A DNA stretch of 64,000 bases from CBDAQR01 sp965199055 (GCA_965199055.1 CBDAQR010000003.1:930001-994000), one strand, 5' to 3'; positions 1-9,919 are shown, counted from the first letter of the stretch. A program made the numbers and translations. The notes: generated by a model from the letters alone, not told the origin.

Positions 1-692
1 TACACCGGGATACGGGAAAAGCGCTGGTCGTCGTGCTTATTAAAGAAATAATCCACCGTGCTCTCGGCGGGCAGTGAGAAGATCACCGTGGTGGGTGTCA
101 TCACGTCGACCACGCGTTTTTCCCGCAAATGGAAAAGGTTCTGCAGAATTTTTGCCTCACGCGGAGCTAACTGACCCTCTTCATGACCCAGATTCGCCAT
201 CGCCGAAAACTCCTCCCGGCTGAATCCGGCGAGCGTCGGATGCGCTGCAATCTGACGTGTCAGCAATCGAGACATCACCACAAAGGGGTGCAGTACCAAC
301 ACCAGGTATTTCAGCAACAGCGCCACCGAGGGCGCTAACTGTCGCCAGTAGTAGCTGCCCAGCGTCTTGGGAATAATCTCCGAAAATACCAAAATAAGCA
401 GCGTCAATACCGCGGAAGTGATGCCCAGATAGCCGTTGCCGAACACATTGGCCGCCTGCGCACCCACACCCGCCGCACCCACTGTATGGGCAATGGTATT
501 GAGCGAGAGAATCGCCGCCAACGGTGCATCAATGTCCGATTTCAACTTGCTCCAGCGCGCTGCGGAGGGGCTGCCCTCCTGTTCGAGCACGCGGATATAA
601 GCCGTGGTCACACTCAGCAGCACTGCCTCGGCAATAGAGCAGATGAAGGAAAAGCCCAGCGCGATAGCCAGGTAGATCAGCAGTAATGTCAT
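1..692 (-). CDS. CNNM/CorC-type DUF21 membrane protein (C-terminus outside window)
   Basis: Partial gene whose 3' end runs off the window. It starts at the ATG complementary to 690-692. The predicted product begins with a hydrophobic helix, contains further DUF21-type transmembrane helices (including a segment with SEIIPKTLG, the family signature) and then a soluble region that reads like the start of a CBS pair (VVDVMTPTTVIFSLPAES). Proteins of this family are integral membrane proteins implicated in divalent cation (Mg/Co) efflux or homeostasis. The assignment rests on the SEIIPKTLG signature and the CBS-like start; transport itself is inferred. It is divergent from the comM-like gene, with about 120 bases between them and no clear shared operator. 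Confidence 0.85.
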   Translation of the reverse strand, partial: MTLLLIYLAIALGFSFICSIAEAVLLSVTTAYIRVLEQEGSPSAARWSKLKSDIDAPLAAILSLNTIAHTVGAAGVGAQAANVFGNGYLGITSAVLTLLILVFSEIIPKTLGSYYWRQLAPSVALLLKYLVLVLHPFVVMSRLLTRQIAAHPTLAGFSREEFSAMANLGHEEGQLAPREAKILQNLFHLREKRVVDVMTPTTVIFSLPAESTVDYFFNKHDDQRFSRIPV

Positions 693-816
693 GCGCCTAC
701 TTTAGCGCCTGGCGATTTATTCCACCACCAGCGCTCAAGTTGGCGGGTGCCTCCCTATTCCCGCATTCTCTGGCACTACACTGGGATAGGAGAAACCGAG
801 GCACAGGGATGCGCCC

Positions 817-2331
817 ATGGAATTATCGACGGTACTCAGTCGCGCCCAGCTGGGAATAGAGGCGCCGCTGGTGCGGGTGGAAACACATATTTCCAATGGT
901 CTACCGGCATTTAACATTGTCGGTCTGCCGGCGACTGCGGTAAAGGAAAGCAAAGAACGGGTACGCAGCGCACTCATCAATTCCCATTTCGAGTGGCCGG
1001 ACAGGCGGCTCACGATAAACCTGGCACCGGCCGACCTACCCAAGAACGGCGGGCGCTTTGATCTTCCGATCGCGTTGGGTATTCTCGTCGCCTCTGGACA
1101 GGTCCCTGAACAATCCTTAGCGGGGCGCGAGTTTATTGGCGAACTGGCGCTCAGCGGCGCTATGCGGCCGGTCGCGGGCACTGTGTCCGCTGCCATAGCG
1201 GCCAGCCGCAGTGATCGCTGCCTGGTACTGCCGCGCGCCAACGCCGCAAACGCTGCGCTGGTGCCGGGGGCAAACATCGTTGCCACCGATCGCCTGCTCG
1301 AGCTAAGCGCATGGCTACACAATCATCTCGAGCTCGACTTCGTAAACCAGATTCTGGAAGAGGAGCCACTGCACTATCCGGATCTCGCTGAGGTGCGAGG
1401 CCAGGCCGCTGGCAAGCGCGCGCTGGAAATCGCCGCAGCCGGTGGTCATAACCTGCTGTTCAGCGGGCCACCCGGTACCGGTAAAACCATGTTGGCCTCT
1501 CGCTTACCCGGCATCCTACCTGCTCTTAGCGACGCTGAAATGCTGGAGATCATGGCATTGCGGAGCCTCGTAGATCCTCAATTGTCGCCCCAGCATTGCC
1601 ACAGTAGGCCGTTTCGCGCACCGCATCACTCAGCCACGGCAAAGGCGCTGGTTGGCGGCAGCAACAATCCTCGCCCAGGCGAAATCTCTCTGGCGCACAA
1701 CGGCGTGCTGTTTCTCGATGAATTACCCGAGTTTTCGCGCAGTGTATTAGAAGTGCTAAGAGAGCCACTGGAGATTGGAGAAATTACGATCTCCCGACTG
1801 CGGCAGCAGGTCACCTTTCCCGCCCGCTTCCAACTCGTCGCCGCGATGAACCCCTGCCCTTGCGGCTACTCCGGTGACAAACAGGCCTCATGTCGCTGCA
1901 CCCCCGATCAGGTGCAACGCTATCGGCGCAGACTTTCCGGACCTCTGCTCGACCGTATTGACCTGCTGATAAATCTACCGCGGCTACCTGCGAAACTGCT
2001 GACGGACGCCGGCGCGGCTGAGGAGTCGACCGAAACGGTGCGGACGCGGGTACAAGCCGCCAGAGATGTCGCTGTTCGTCGCAGTGGCGTGGTCAATGCA
2101 AAACTGACCGGGCAACACCTGCAGGAGCACTGTCGCGTTAAACCCCGCGACCAGGCACTGCTCGAACACGCCATAGACTCACTGGGACTATCAGTGCGAG
2201 CCTACCATCGGGTTTTGCGCGTCAGCCGCACCATCGCCGATCTCGCCGAGGCACACGCGATTGAGAAGACCCATATTGTGGAAGCATTGGGCTACCGACA
2301 AATTAATGTCGAAGGAAGCGCAGAGGTATAA
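817..2331 (+). CDS. comM: YifB/ComM family Mg-chelatase-like AAA ATPase
   Basis: 504-residue protein of the usual family length. The N-terminal Lon-protease-like ChlI domain (about 20-150) is followed by an AAA+ module: Walker A GPPGTGKT at 217-224, Walker B in GVLFLDELPEF near 297, and a Cys-rich segment NPCPCGY...CRC near 345-360 that is typical of the family. ComM is a hexameric helicase that promotes branch migration during natural transformation in gammaproteobacteria. The chelatase name comes from domain similarity only. The ATG at 817 gives the conserved MELSTVLSRAQ start. It is a single gene, with P450 following after 76 bases. Confidence 0.93.
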   Translation: MELSTVLSRAQLGIEAPLVRVETHISNGLPAFNIVGLPATAVKESKERVRSALINSHFEWPDRRLTINLAPADLPKNGGRFDLPIALGILVASGQVPEQSLAGREFIGELALSGAMRPVAGTVSAAIAASRSDRCLVLPRANAANAALVPGANIVATDRLLELSAWLHNHLELDFVNQILEEEPLHYPDLAEVRGQAAGKRALEIAAAGGHNLLFSGPPGTGKTMLASRLPGILPALSDAEMLEIMALRSLVDPQLSPQHCHSRPFRAPHHSATAKALVGGSNNPRPGEISLAHNGVLFLDELPEFSRSVLEVLREPLEIGEITISRLRQQVTFPARFQLVAAMNPCPCGYSGDKQASCRCTPDQVQRYRRRLSGPLLDRIDLLINLPRLPAKLLTDAGAAEESTETVRTRVQAARDVAVRRSGVVNAKLTGQHLQEHCRVKPRDQALLEHAIDSLGLSVRAYHRVLRVSRTIADLAEAHAIEKTHIVEALGYRQINVEGSAEV

Positions 2332-2407
2332 GCCGCTAGACCGCGAAAATTGACAGCGTTTGCTGCCTTCTGCCACACTCTTGACCTCGAACGCATTGGA
2401 GTAACGC

Positions 2408-3643
2408 ATGAGCGAGTGCCCTTTTTCCAACCTGGTGGACCCCACCACCTACGCCAATGGCATGCCCTATTCGGACTTGAAAGCCATTCGCGACAGTGGC
2501 CCCATCGTGAAAATGGACGACCCCATTACCGGTGTGCCCTATTGGGTGGTCACCCGGCAGGAAGAACTGGACTACGTGTCGAAGAATCCGGCCCTGTTCT
2601 CTTCAGCGGCCCGGGCGCCCTTCCCGATGGAATTCGATCAAGTGCTGGTCGACGAGATTCACCGCAAGACCATCATCGGCATGGATCCACCGGAACATCA
2701 GGTCGTGCGCCGCATCGTGCGCAACGCCTTCACGCCGAAGAATGTGGACTCTTACGAACCAAAGTTCCGAGAGCACGCCAAGCGTATTGTGGACGCGGTG
2801 GCGAATCGCGGGGAATGTGAGTTCGTTGAAGAGGTGGCTGCAGAGCTTCCACTGATCGCCATTCTTGAATTGCTGAGTGTACCCATTGAGGACCGCAAGA
2901 AATTCTTCGACTGGACCAATACTATGATCTTCGCCGATGACCCCGACATGTCGGTGTCGGAGGAAGACGGGCAAATCGCCTCGGCAGAAGTAATCGGTTA
3001 CGCCATGGACCTCGCCGCGAAGTATCGGGAGAACCCGATCGACAGTCTGCTGGGAGCATTGCTTGAGGGCGAGGTAAAGGGCCGCAAGATATCCGAGGAA
3101 GAGTTTGGCTGGATGTTTGTGCTGATTCTCGTGGGCGGCAACGAATCGACGCGCACGGTTATCGCTCATGGCATGCGGCTGCTCATGGAACACCCTGACC
3201 AATTGCAGTACCTCATCGACAATCCCGATAAGATCGGCAATGCCTGCGAGGAAATACTGCGCTACAACACCGCGTTCATCCAAATGCGGCGCACCGCAAT
3301 GGAAGACCTGGAGCTCGGCGGACAGCAGATCAAGCAGGGCGACAAAATCTTACTTCATTACCACACGATCAACATGGATGAGCATGTATTCGGCGAGGAT
3401 GCGATGGCCTTCGATGTGCGGCGCGCCGAGCGCATGCCCGATCTCTACAACCAGCACCGTTCCTTCGGCATCGGCCAGCACTTCTGCATTGGCTCCCACC
3501 TGGCTCGCCTGGAACTGAATATTATGATGGAAGAGATCATTCCACGGCTGCGCAATCCTAAGTTCGCGGATTCACCCCAGTTCGTGCAGTCCTACTTCGT
3601 GAACGCGATCAAGGAGATGCGAATCACCTTTGATCCGGCTTAG
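2408..3643 (+). CDS. Cytochrome P450
   Basis: 411-residue soluble bacterial P450. The heme-binding loop FGIGQHFCIG supplies the thiolate Cys360, the ExxR motif occurs in EEILR, and the I-helix carries GGNEST in place of the usual A/G-GxxTT oxygen-activation motif. Such enzymes insert oxygen into hydrophobic substrates (terpenes, sterols, fatty acids) using electrons from a ferredoxin and reductase; neither partner is encoded beside it. GGAG lies just before the ATG. The last 20 bases overlap tail to tail with the flavin reductase gene on the other strand. The substrate cannot be deduced from the sequence. Confidence 0.93.
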   Translation: MSECPFSNLVDPTTYANGMPYSDLKAIRDSGPIVKMDDPITGVPYWVVTRQEELDYVSKNPALFSSAARAPFPMEFDQVLVDEIHRKTIIGMDPPEHQVVRRIVRNAFTPKNVDSYEPKFREHAKRIVDAVANRGECEFVEEVAAELPLIAILELLSVPIEDRKKFFDWTNTMIFADDPDMSVSEEDGQIASAEVIGYAMDLAAKYRENPIDSLLGALLEGEVKGRKISEEEFGWMFVLILVGGNESTRTVIAHGMRLLMEHPDQLQYLIDNPDKIGNACEEILRYNTAFIQMRRTAMEDLELGGQQIKQGDKILLHYHTINMDEHVFGEDAMAFDVRRAERMPDLYNQHRSFGIGQHFCIGSHLARLELNIMMEEIIPRLRNPKFADSPQFVQSYFVNAIKEMRITFDPA

Positions 3644-4241
3644 CGTAGGGCAATTTATCCAGGCGACGGGTAGCAAAGTAGCTGTCCAAGCCGCTGATCG
3701 CTACGCTGCCGGTCTCTAATAAGTCGATAGAGCCATCTTCGAGCAGCGCCGCGTCGGGCAGCTCCAGATGGCAAATCTCTCCAATAATCAGGTGAGTGCC
3801 GTTGATATCGAGCGGCTTGTGTTCGCGCAGCTCCAGCGCCATGCGAACGGGTGACTCGGCGACGAAGGGTGCAGCTACGCCCTCGATCCATTGAGGGGTG
3901 AGGCCAACCTGATCGAATTCCGAAACATCCTCCGGATAGCGTGCCGCCGTCTGGTGTGCCGCTCTAAAGAAGTTCTCGGCGACGTGATTCAAGGTGTAAT
4001 GCCCGGTGTCCAGAATATTGGCCAAGCTGTGCTGACGCGCATCATCGGGACGCAATACCAGCATCACCAGCGGTGGATGCGAGCCCAGGTGTACGGCCGA
4101 GCTCATGATCGCAAGATTGGATTGGCCGCTCGCGCTGGCGGTCCCCACCAAGTTGGCTGGCTTGTAGCCCGTCACCGAATTGATTAGCGCCGCCCGGTAA
4201 CGCTTTTCCATAGCGGCAATATGATCTCGACTGAAGTTCAC
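3624..4241 (-). CDS. Flavin reductase-like domain protein
   Basis: About 205 residues with the split-barrel FMN-binding fold of the flavin reductase-like family (motifs NSVTGYKPANLVGTAS, HLGSHPPLVMLVLRP, YTLNHV). Members either reduce flavin for a partner monooxygenase or are flavoproteins of unknown substrate. The start is placed at the GTG complementary to 4239-4241 because a strong GGAGGT sits 7 bases upstream; longer readings to 4373 lack such a site and overlap the divergent photolyase upstream region. It ends 20 bases inside the P450 gene. It is more likely linked to the photolyase/SDR genes than to P450, but this is inference. Confidence 0.85.
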   Translation of the reverse strand: MNFSRDHIAAMEKRYRAALINSVTGYKPANLVGTASASGQSNLAIMSSAVHLGSHPPLVMLVLRPDDARQHSLANILDTGHYTLNHVAENFFRAAHQTAARYPEDVSEFDQVGLTPQWIEGVAAPFVAESPVRMALELREHKPLDINGTHLIIGEICHLELPDAALLEDGSIDLLETGSVAISGLDSYFATRRLDKLPYAKPDQR

Positions 4242-4359
4242 GTGAGTTACCTCCTCCTGCGTTATACGCACGTCGTCGCCAGTGGATGCATGCCGGAGCC
4301 AGAATCCAGATGCCGCTGCGCTGCGTAAGCACAGGGACTTCAGAGCAAGAGTTCGAGCA

Positions 4360-5889
4360 ATGGCGAACGGCAAACTGGTGCTGGTGCTAGGGGATCAACT
4401 CAGTACGAGTAATCCCGCTCTCAATGCGGCCACACCCGGACAAGACACCATCGTGATGGCAGAGGTGGCCGAGGAGACCACCTACGTGCCTCACAATCGA
4501 CACAAAATCGCGCTGATCTTCTCTGCCATGCGCCACTTTCGCGATCAACTTCGCGAGCAGGGCTTCGAGGTCATCTACTATCCTCTCTCTGCCGGGCATC
4601 AACACCTTGAGAGCGCGGTTGCCGAGGCGATTTCACAAACAGCACCCACCGAGCTACTGGTGTGTGAGCCTGGTGAACACCGCGTGGCCAAAATGATTGA
4701 CCTGTGGGAAACGCGCCTTGGGGTGGCAGTGCGCGTGCTGGACGACACTCGTTTTCTCGCTAGCAGGGTCTTTTTCACGGACTGGTTACAGCGCCAGAAA
4801 CAGCCTCGCATGGAATACTTCTATCGCGAGATGCGCAAGCACTATCAAATCCTGCTGGATGTAGAAGGCAAACCGGAGGGCGGGCGCTGGAACTATGACC
4901 GGGACAACCGCAAAGGTTGGCGCGGCGGGGTAGACATACCGAAGAGAGCCTATCCAGCGCCCGACGCGATCACGCGGGAGGTCATACGGGAAGTGACAGC
5001 GGCGTTCCCGGAAAATCCCGGGGACCTGGAGCGCTTTTATTGCGCCACCACAGCCGCCGAAGCACAGGCGCAGCTGGACTGGTTCTGCCAACATGCTCTG
5101 AAAGATTTCGGGACCTGGCAGGACGCCATGGCAACAGAGTCGGAGTGGCTGTTTCACAGCCTTATTTCCATGTACCTCAATATCGGCCTGTTGGACCCAC
5201 TCACCACCTGCCGACAGGTGGAGCAGGCGTGGCGAGACGGACACTGTGAGCTAGCGGCCGCCGAGGGCTTCATTCGTCAGGTGCTGGGTTGGCGCGAATA
5301 CGTGAGAGGCATCTACTGGGCGGCAATGCCTGACTATGCAACCCGCAACGCTCTGCAAGCACACCGCTCACTGCCACACTGGTTCTGGAGCGGCGACACG
5401 GATATGCACTGCCTGCACCTTGCTATCACACAGTCCCTCGACCTGGGCTACGGTCACCATATTCAGCGCCTGATGGTCATTGGTAACTTTGCCCTGTTGG
5501 CCGGCCTGTCAGTAAAAGAAGTCTGCGACTGGTATCTGGCGGTGTACGTCGATGCCTTTGAATGGGTGGAGCTGCCGAACACCCTGGGCATGGCGCTGCA
5601 CGCCGACGAGGGATTCATGGCCAGCAAACCCTACGCCGCCAGCGGCAAGTACATTCAGCGCCAGGGCAACTATTGCAAATCCTGCCGTTACGACCCTGCC
5701 AAAGTCACCGGCCCAGGTGCCTGCCCTTACAACGCGCTCTACTGGTCTTTCCTGGATCGCAATCGAGAACACTTTGCCGACAATCATCGCATGAAGATGA
5801 TGTATGGCAACTGGGACCGAAAGTCTCAATCCGAGCAGGCGGCGATTTTGCAGTGGGCAGACCAGGCACTCGAAGAGGCGCTCAACTGA
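4360..5889 (+). CDS. FeS-containing photolyase-related protein (FeS-BCP type)
   Basis: 509-residue member of the cryptochrome/photolyase-related group that repairs (6-4) photoproducts in bacteria such as Agrobacterium (PhrB). The N-terminal Rossmann-like domain opens with LVLVLGDQLS. Four cysteines at positions 389, 439, 442 and 455 (VCDWY, CKSC, GACPY) match the spacing that binds a [4Fe-4S] cluster, and the FAD pocket region contains GYGHHIQRLMVIGNFALL. The ATG at 4360 fits the conserved N-terminus; an upstream in-frame extension to 4282 looks non-conserved. The stop overlaps the ATG of the following SDR by one base, so the two are translationally coupled. Confidence 0.92.
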   Translation: MANGKLVLVLGDQLSTSNPALNAATPGQDTIVMAEVAEETTYVPHNRHKIALIFSAMRHFRDQLREQGFEVIYYPLSAGHQHLESAVAEAISQTAPTELLVCEPGEHRVAKMIDLWETRLGVAVRVLDDTRFLASRVFFTDWLQRQKQPRMEYFYREMRKHYQILLDVEGKPEGGRWNYDRDNRKGWRGGVDIPKRAYPAPDAITREVIREVTAAFPENPGDLERFYCATTAAEAQAQLDWFCQHALKDFGTWQDAMATESEWLFHSLISMYLNIGLLDPLTTCRQVEQAWRDGHCELAAAEGFIRQVLGWREYVRGIYWAAMPDYATRNALQAHRSLPHWFWSGDTDMHCLHLAITQSLDLGYGHHIQRLMVIGNFALLAGLSVKEVCDWYLAVYVDAFEWVELPNTLGMALHADEGFMASKPYAASGKYIQRQGNYCKSCRYDPAKVTGPGACPYNALYWSFLDRNREHFADNHRMKMMYGNWDRKSQSEQAAILQWADQALEEALN

Positions 5890-6632
5890 TGCCCGCGCTG
5901 ACCCAGATTGATCCTTTGAACGCCGTGGTGGTCGGCAGCGGCGGCATCGCCCGCGCCCTCATAGAGCAACTACTCCAATGGCGGGGCATCGGGCGTATCT
6001 ACAACCTGCAACGCAGGAACACTCCCATCAGTTCCAACTCCAAGCTCAAGACCCTTCCCATGGATGCGCTCGATCCTGCCACTGTGTCGCAGGCGGGTGG
6101 ACAGGTCGCTGAAGACTGCGAGCGACTGCACCTGCTTATCAACACCGTGGGTGTGCTGCACGACGGTCAGATGCAACCGGAAAAACGCCTGGCCAAAATC
6201 GATTCAGAGCATCTACAACGCGCCTTTTCGATCAATGCAACGTTAGCGCCGCTTCTGGCGCAGTCGTTCTCCCCGCTTCTCAAACACGCTGAGCCCGCGG
6301 TCTTCGCCTCGCTGTCTGCCAGGGTGGGCAGCATTTCCGACAATCAAATGGGTGGGTGGTATAGCTACCGCGCCTCCAAGGCGGCACACAACATGCTGCT
6401 GAAGACACTGGCCAATGAGTGGCGGCTATCACACCGCAACCTCTCGGTGCTCGCGCTGCATCCCGGCACCGTTCGAACGCAGCTTTCCAGCCCCTTCATC
6501 AGTTCCGGCTATAAGAACAGAGTGCTCGAGCCTGAAGAATCAGCTGCATCTCTGTTGCAGGTCATCGAGGGCGTTGAAGCCGGCGACAGTGGCCTCTTCC
6601 TGGACTGGCAGGCAAAGCCCATCGACTGGTAA
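5889..6632 (+). CDS. SDR family oxidoreductase (C-factor/CsgA-like)
   Basis: 247-residue short-chain dehydrogenase-like protein. The nucleotide-binding loop is VVVGSGGIARAL, a variant of TGxxxGxG, and the catalytic pair lies in YRASK (Tyr-x-x-x-Lys), with Ser in the preceding SLSARVGSI segment. It resembles the CsgA/C-factor-like subgroup often encoded next to the FeS-type photolyase-related gene. The ATG overlaps the TGA of that gene (TGATG), which fixes the start. Substrate unknown. A role in the same light or stress response is inferred from coupling only. Confidence 0.87.
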   Translation: MPALTQIDPLNAVVVGSGGIARALIEQLLQWRGIGRIYNLQRRNTPISSNSKLKTLPMDALDPATVSQAGGQVAEDCERLHLLINTVGVLHDGQMQPEKRLAKIDSEHLQRAFSINATLAPLLAQSFSPLLKHAEPAVFASLSARVGSISDNQMGGWYSYRASKAAHNMLLKTLANEWRLSHRNLSVLALHPGTVRTQLSSPFISSGYKNRVLEPEESAASLLQVIEGVEAGDSGLFLDWQAKPIDW

Positions 6633-6718
6633 ATAACCCCACAAAAGCCGGACAGCGGCGATCTCGGCAGATCCATTTTGGGCGTCTCTCAGTACCCATT
6701 GGACCAAAGGAGACACCC

Positions 6719-7156
6719 ATGAATGCATTCAACCTCAACATCCTGCTCTTTTCCTGTTTTGCGCTCGGTCTACCCCTGTGGTTGATGCAGAGCAATGACT
6801 ACGACTACCCCCGCGTGAACGGCTGTCACGGGGAGTGTTACGAGGAATGGAGGCAGGAAACCGGCGGCGTTGTGTCGATGGCCCAGGCAAAGGCGGCAGC
6901 CAGAGCAGCGGCGAGCCCGGAGGAACTGGGTAAAGAGCTCTATACCGGTTGTATCGCCTGCCACGGCGCGGGCGGTGAAGGCGGTATTGGCCCGCGGCTG
7001 GCCGGCCAGGCCGGCGCGGACATCATCGATAAGCTAACCCGCTACAAGAACGGCGAAACCGTTGGAAACCAGAGCAACATGATGTGGGGCCAGGCAGCCG
7101 CACTCACCACGGCGGACATCGACAACCTGGCCGCTTTCGTCGAATCTCTGCCCTAA
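6719..7156 (+). CDS. Class I cytochrome c with N-terminal anchor
   Basis: 145-residue exported c-type cytochrome. Residues 1-22 form a signal/anchor helix, and CIACH in the C-terminal half binds one heme, with a distal Met expected from SNMMWGQA. An additional CHGECYEEW segment sits between the anchor and the heme domain. It should act in the periplasm as an electron carrier in short respiratory or oxidase-linked reactions. AAAGGAG precedes the ATG by 6 bases. It stands alone between the SDR and rep. Confidence 0.88.
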   Translation: MNAFNLNILLFSCFALGLPLWLMQSNDYDYPRVNGCHGECYEEWRQETGGVVSMAQAKAAARAAASPEELGKELYTGCIACHGAGGEGGIGPRLAGQAGADIIDKLTRYKNGETVGNQSNMMWGQAAALTTADIDNLAAFVESLP

Positions 7157-7251
7157 AAAAACCAAGCCCATACTCCCAGGGGCCTCTCGCATCGCTCCCC
7201 AGGCGAGAACCCCTTTGCTACAATGCCAGCCTTCCGTGGTATGGCTGCGCA

Positions 7252-9246
7252 GTGAATCATCTCAATCCCCCCCAAAAAGAGGCCGTCAAATATATTGATG
7301 GCCCACTGTTGGTACTGGCCGGTGCCGGCAGCGGCAAGACCAGCGTTATTACGCAGAAGATTGCCTACCTCATTAACCAGTGCAACATCTCCGGCAAGCA
7401 CATCGCCGCGGTATCTTTTACAAACAAATCCGCGCGGGAAATGCGCGAGCGCGTCGGCAAGCTGGTCAGTGAGAGCGCTGCGGAGGGCCTGATGGTTAGC
7501 ACCTTTCATCAACTGGGCCTACGCATCATCCGCGAAGAGCGTCGGGCACTAGAGATCAAAGCCGGCTTCTCAATCTTCGACGCGGCCGATACCCAAACCC
7601 TGCTGAAAGATATTCTCATCCAGGATCACGGTGCCGAGGGTGACCAGGTGAACACAATCGCCCATCAGATCTCCTCATGGAAAAATGATGGACTGCTGCC
7701 GGAGCAGGCTTTGGCAAAAGCAAAGGGGCCGGCCGATATGCTGTGCGCCCAGGCCTACCTGCGCTACAACCGGGCACTGCGCGCCTACAACGCACTGGAT
7801 TTCGACGATCTCATTCTGCTCCCGGTCATTTTGTTTCAGCACCATCCCGACATTCTCGAGAAATGGCAGAACCGAGTGCGCTATCTGCTGGTCGATGAGT
7901 ACCAGGACACCAACACCAGTCAGTATGAACTGGTAAAACAGCTGGTGGGCCTACAGGGCAGATTTACCGTGGTGGGCGATGACGACCAGTCGATTTACGC
8001 CTGGCGCGGCGCGCGCCCCGAGAATCTCGCGCAGTTGCAGGATGACTTCCCAGGGCTGCGGGTGGTGAAACTGGAACAGAATTACCGCTCCACCCGACGC
8101 ATTCTTAATGCAGCCAACGTACTGATCGCCAACAATTCTCATGTGTTCGATAAATCACTCTGGTCAGAGCTGGGGCACGGAGACCCATTGCGCGTCATCC
8201 GCTGCGCCGATGAACAGGCCGAAGTCGACCAGGTTGTGGCTGAGATTCTCGATCACCAACTTCGCAAACGCACCCAACTGGGTGACTACGCGGTGCTCTA
8301 CCGCGGCAACCACCAGGCGAGAATGCTCGAACTCGCACTGCAGCAACAGCAGGTGCCCTACCAGATGAGTGGCGGCCAGTCGTTTTTTGCCAAGAACGAG
8401 GTCAAGGACGTGATGGCCTACCTGCGGCTGCTAATCAACGCGGACGACGATAACGCATTTTTGCGCGTGGCCAATGTGCCGCGGCGCAAGCTGGGCGCCT
8501 CGACCATGGAAGCGCTGGGTAATTACGCGACGACCGCAGGCATGAGTCTGTTTCGCGCTGCGCGAGGCGTCGGAGGAGACATTCCCGAGGCGGGCCGAAA
8601 ACGCTTGCAGGAATTCTCCGAATGGCTCGAGCGCAGCCGTCAGCGCTGCCAGAGCGGCGATCCGATCAGCGGCATTCGGCAGATGCTGCGCGACATCGAA
8701 TACAAGGAGTGGCTGGAGAATCTCAGCTCCAGCGACGAGGTCGCCGACAAGCGCTGGGCCAATGTCGAGTTTCTGATCGACAGCCTCAAGCGCGTTATCG
8801 ACGAAGAACAGGTGGGCATTGATGAGGCGATCGCCCGATTGGTTCTGCGCGATCTGATGGAACAGCAGGAAGAAGAAAAGAACGCTGACAATAGCGTGCA
8901 ATTGATGACCCTACACGCCTCCAAAGGCCTGGAGTTTCCGCACGTCTATCTCATCGGCATGGAGGAAAACCTTCTGCCCCATCGCAATAGCATCGACGAC
9001 GGCAATATCGAAGAGGAACGCCGTCTTGCCTATGTCGGCATTACCCGGGCGCAAAACACGCTGGCCATGACCATGGCCGCCAAGCGCAAGCAATTTGGGG
9101 AGACTATCGATTGTGAACCCAGCCGCTTCATCGACGAGTTACCCCAGGATGACCTGGTCTGGCAGGGCGGTGCGGAGCAGGATCAAGAAGTTGCGCAAGA
9201 ACGCGCCAACGAAACCCTCGCGGGACTCAAAGCGCTGCTGGGCTGA
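7252..9246 (+). CDS. rep: ATP-dependent DNA helicase Rep
   Basis: 664-residue SF1A helicase, the usual length for Rep. Walker A GAGSGKT at residues 24-30, motif II DEYQDTN, motif III GDDDQSIYAWRGA, motif IV YRS and motif VI VGITRAQ are all present. Rep is a 3'-5' translocase that clears protein roadblocks ahead of the replisome. The start is set at the GTG at 7252, which gives the conserved (M)NHLNPPQKEAV; the open frame continues upstream to 7084 inside the cytochrome gene, but that extension is out of character. Confidence 0.95.
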   Translation: MNHLNPPQKEAVKYIDGPLLVLAGAGSGKTSVITQKIAYLINQCNISGKHIAAVSFTNKSAREMRERVGKLVSESAAEGLMVSTFHQLGLRIIREERRALEIKAGFSIFDAADTQTLLKDILIQDHGAEGDQVNTIAHQISSWKNDGLLPEQALAKAKGPADMLCAQAYLRYNRALRAYNALDFDDLILLPVILFQHHPDILEKWQNRVRYLLVDEYQDTNTSQYELVKQLVGLQGRFTVVGDDDQSIYAWRGARPENLAQLQDDFPGLRVVKLEQNYRSTRRILNAANVLIANNSHVFDKSLWSELGHGDPLRVIRCADEQAEVDQVVAEILDHQLRKRTQLGDYAVLYRGNHQARMLELALQQQQVPYQMSGGQSFFAKNEVKDVMAYLRLLINADDDNAFLRVANVPRRKLGASTMEALGNYATTAGMSLFRAARGVGGDIPEAGRKRLQEFSEWLERSRQRCQSGDPISGIRQMLRDIEYKEWLENLSSSDEVADKRWANVEFLIDSLKRVIDEEQVGIDEAIARLVLRDLMEQQEEEKNADNSVQLMTLHASKGLEFPHVYLIGMEENLLPHRNSIDDGNIEEERRLAYVGITRAQNTLAMTMAAKRKQFGETIDCEPSRFIDELPQDDLVWQGGAEQDQEVAQERANETLAGLKALLG

Positions 9247-9251
9247 AAAAA

Positions 9252-9659
9252 CTAGGCCAACCAGTTTTGTACTTTTAGACCTCGCACCCTACGGAATTCG
9301 CGCTCATTGGCCGTCACCACGGTGATGCCCTCCGCCAAAGCCTGCGCCGCGATCAACATGTCGTTCGGCCCAATAGGCTCTCCGCGAGATTCCAAGGCAA
9401 CCCGCAGCTTGCCGTAAAAAAGGTCCGCTGGAGGCTCCAGCGGCAGAACATCCATCGCCGCCAGAACAACTTCCAGTTGCCGTTTGAGCCTCGAAGATCC
9501 GCTCTTATGAGCGCCATATCGCAACTCAGCGGCCACCACAATGCTCGTGCATATAGACGCCTCTCCTGCTTGCGCGATTCGACTGGCGATCTCGCCTGCA
9601 GGATCGCGTATGAGAGTGGACAGTATGTTCGTATCGAGGAGAAATTTGCGCTCCGCCAT
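9252..9659 (-). CDS. vapC: VapC-type PIN-domain ribonuclease toxin
   Basis: 135-residue PIN-domain protein. The first acidic residue lies in LLDTNILSTLIRDP, later conserved positions in GPNDMLIAAQAL and in TANEREFRRVRGL. VapC toxins cleave tRNA or rRNA when released from VapB. Its ATG overlaps the stop of vapB by one base (TAATG on the minus strand), so antitoxin and toxin are coupled. Its 3' end is five bases from the rep stop on the opposite strand. Confidence 0.93.
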   Translation of the reverse strand: MAERKFLLDTNILSTLIRDPAGEIASRIAQAGEASICTSIVVAAELRYGAHKSGSSRLKRQLEVVLAAMDVLPLEPPADLFYGKLRVALESRGEPIGPNDMLIAAQALAEGITVVTANEREFRRVRGLKVQNWLA

Positions 9660-9919
9660 TAGAGGCTCACATCGTCGACTGGTTCGAGCGTGGCATCAAC
9701 GTCAGGGAATTCTTCTTCGATCGGTTGCAGTGTCGCCAATACTGCCAGCAGACCAGTTCGTTTTAGGGGTTCCAGGACAAGGCGCTCGCCTTCCTGGCGC
9801 ATCAGCGCCTCGTCTGCGTCAAGCTCGAACTCGCGAGGAATACGCACAGCCTGGTTGCGGCCATTCTTAAAGAGCCGCACCTGTCGGGGTTGGCTACTAT
9901 CTGCATTGGTCTTTGACAT
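9659..9919 (-). CDS. vapB: VapB-type AbrB-fold antitoxin
   Basis: 86-residue antitoxin with an N-terminal AbrB/SpoVT swapped-hairpin DNA-binding region (RQVRLFKNGRNQAVRIPREFEL) and a C-terminal tail that would wrap VapC. An ATG six codons further upstream (9937) is also in frame, but a good promoter places the transcription start at about 9919-9920, so the internal ATG at 9919 is preferred and the mRNA would be leaderless. Direct repeats overlap this start and promoter and are likely sites for VapBC autorepression. Confidence 0.9.
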   Translation of the reverse strand: MSKTNADSSQPRQVRLFKNGRNQAVRIPREFELDADEALMRQEGERLVLEPLKRTGLLAVLATLQPIEEEFPDVDATLEPVDDVSL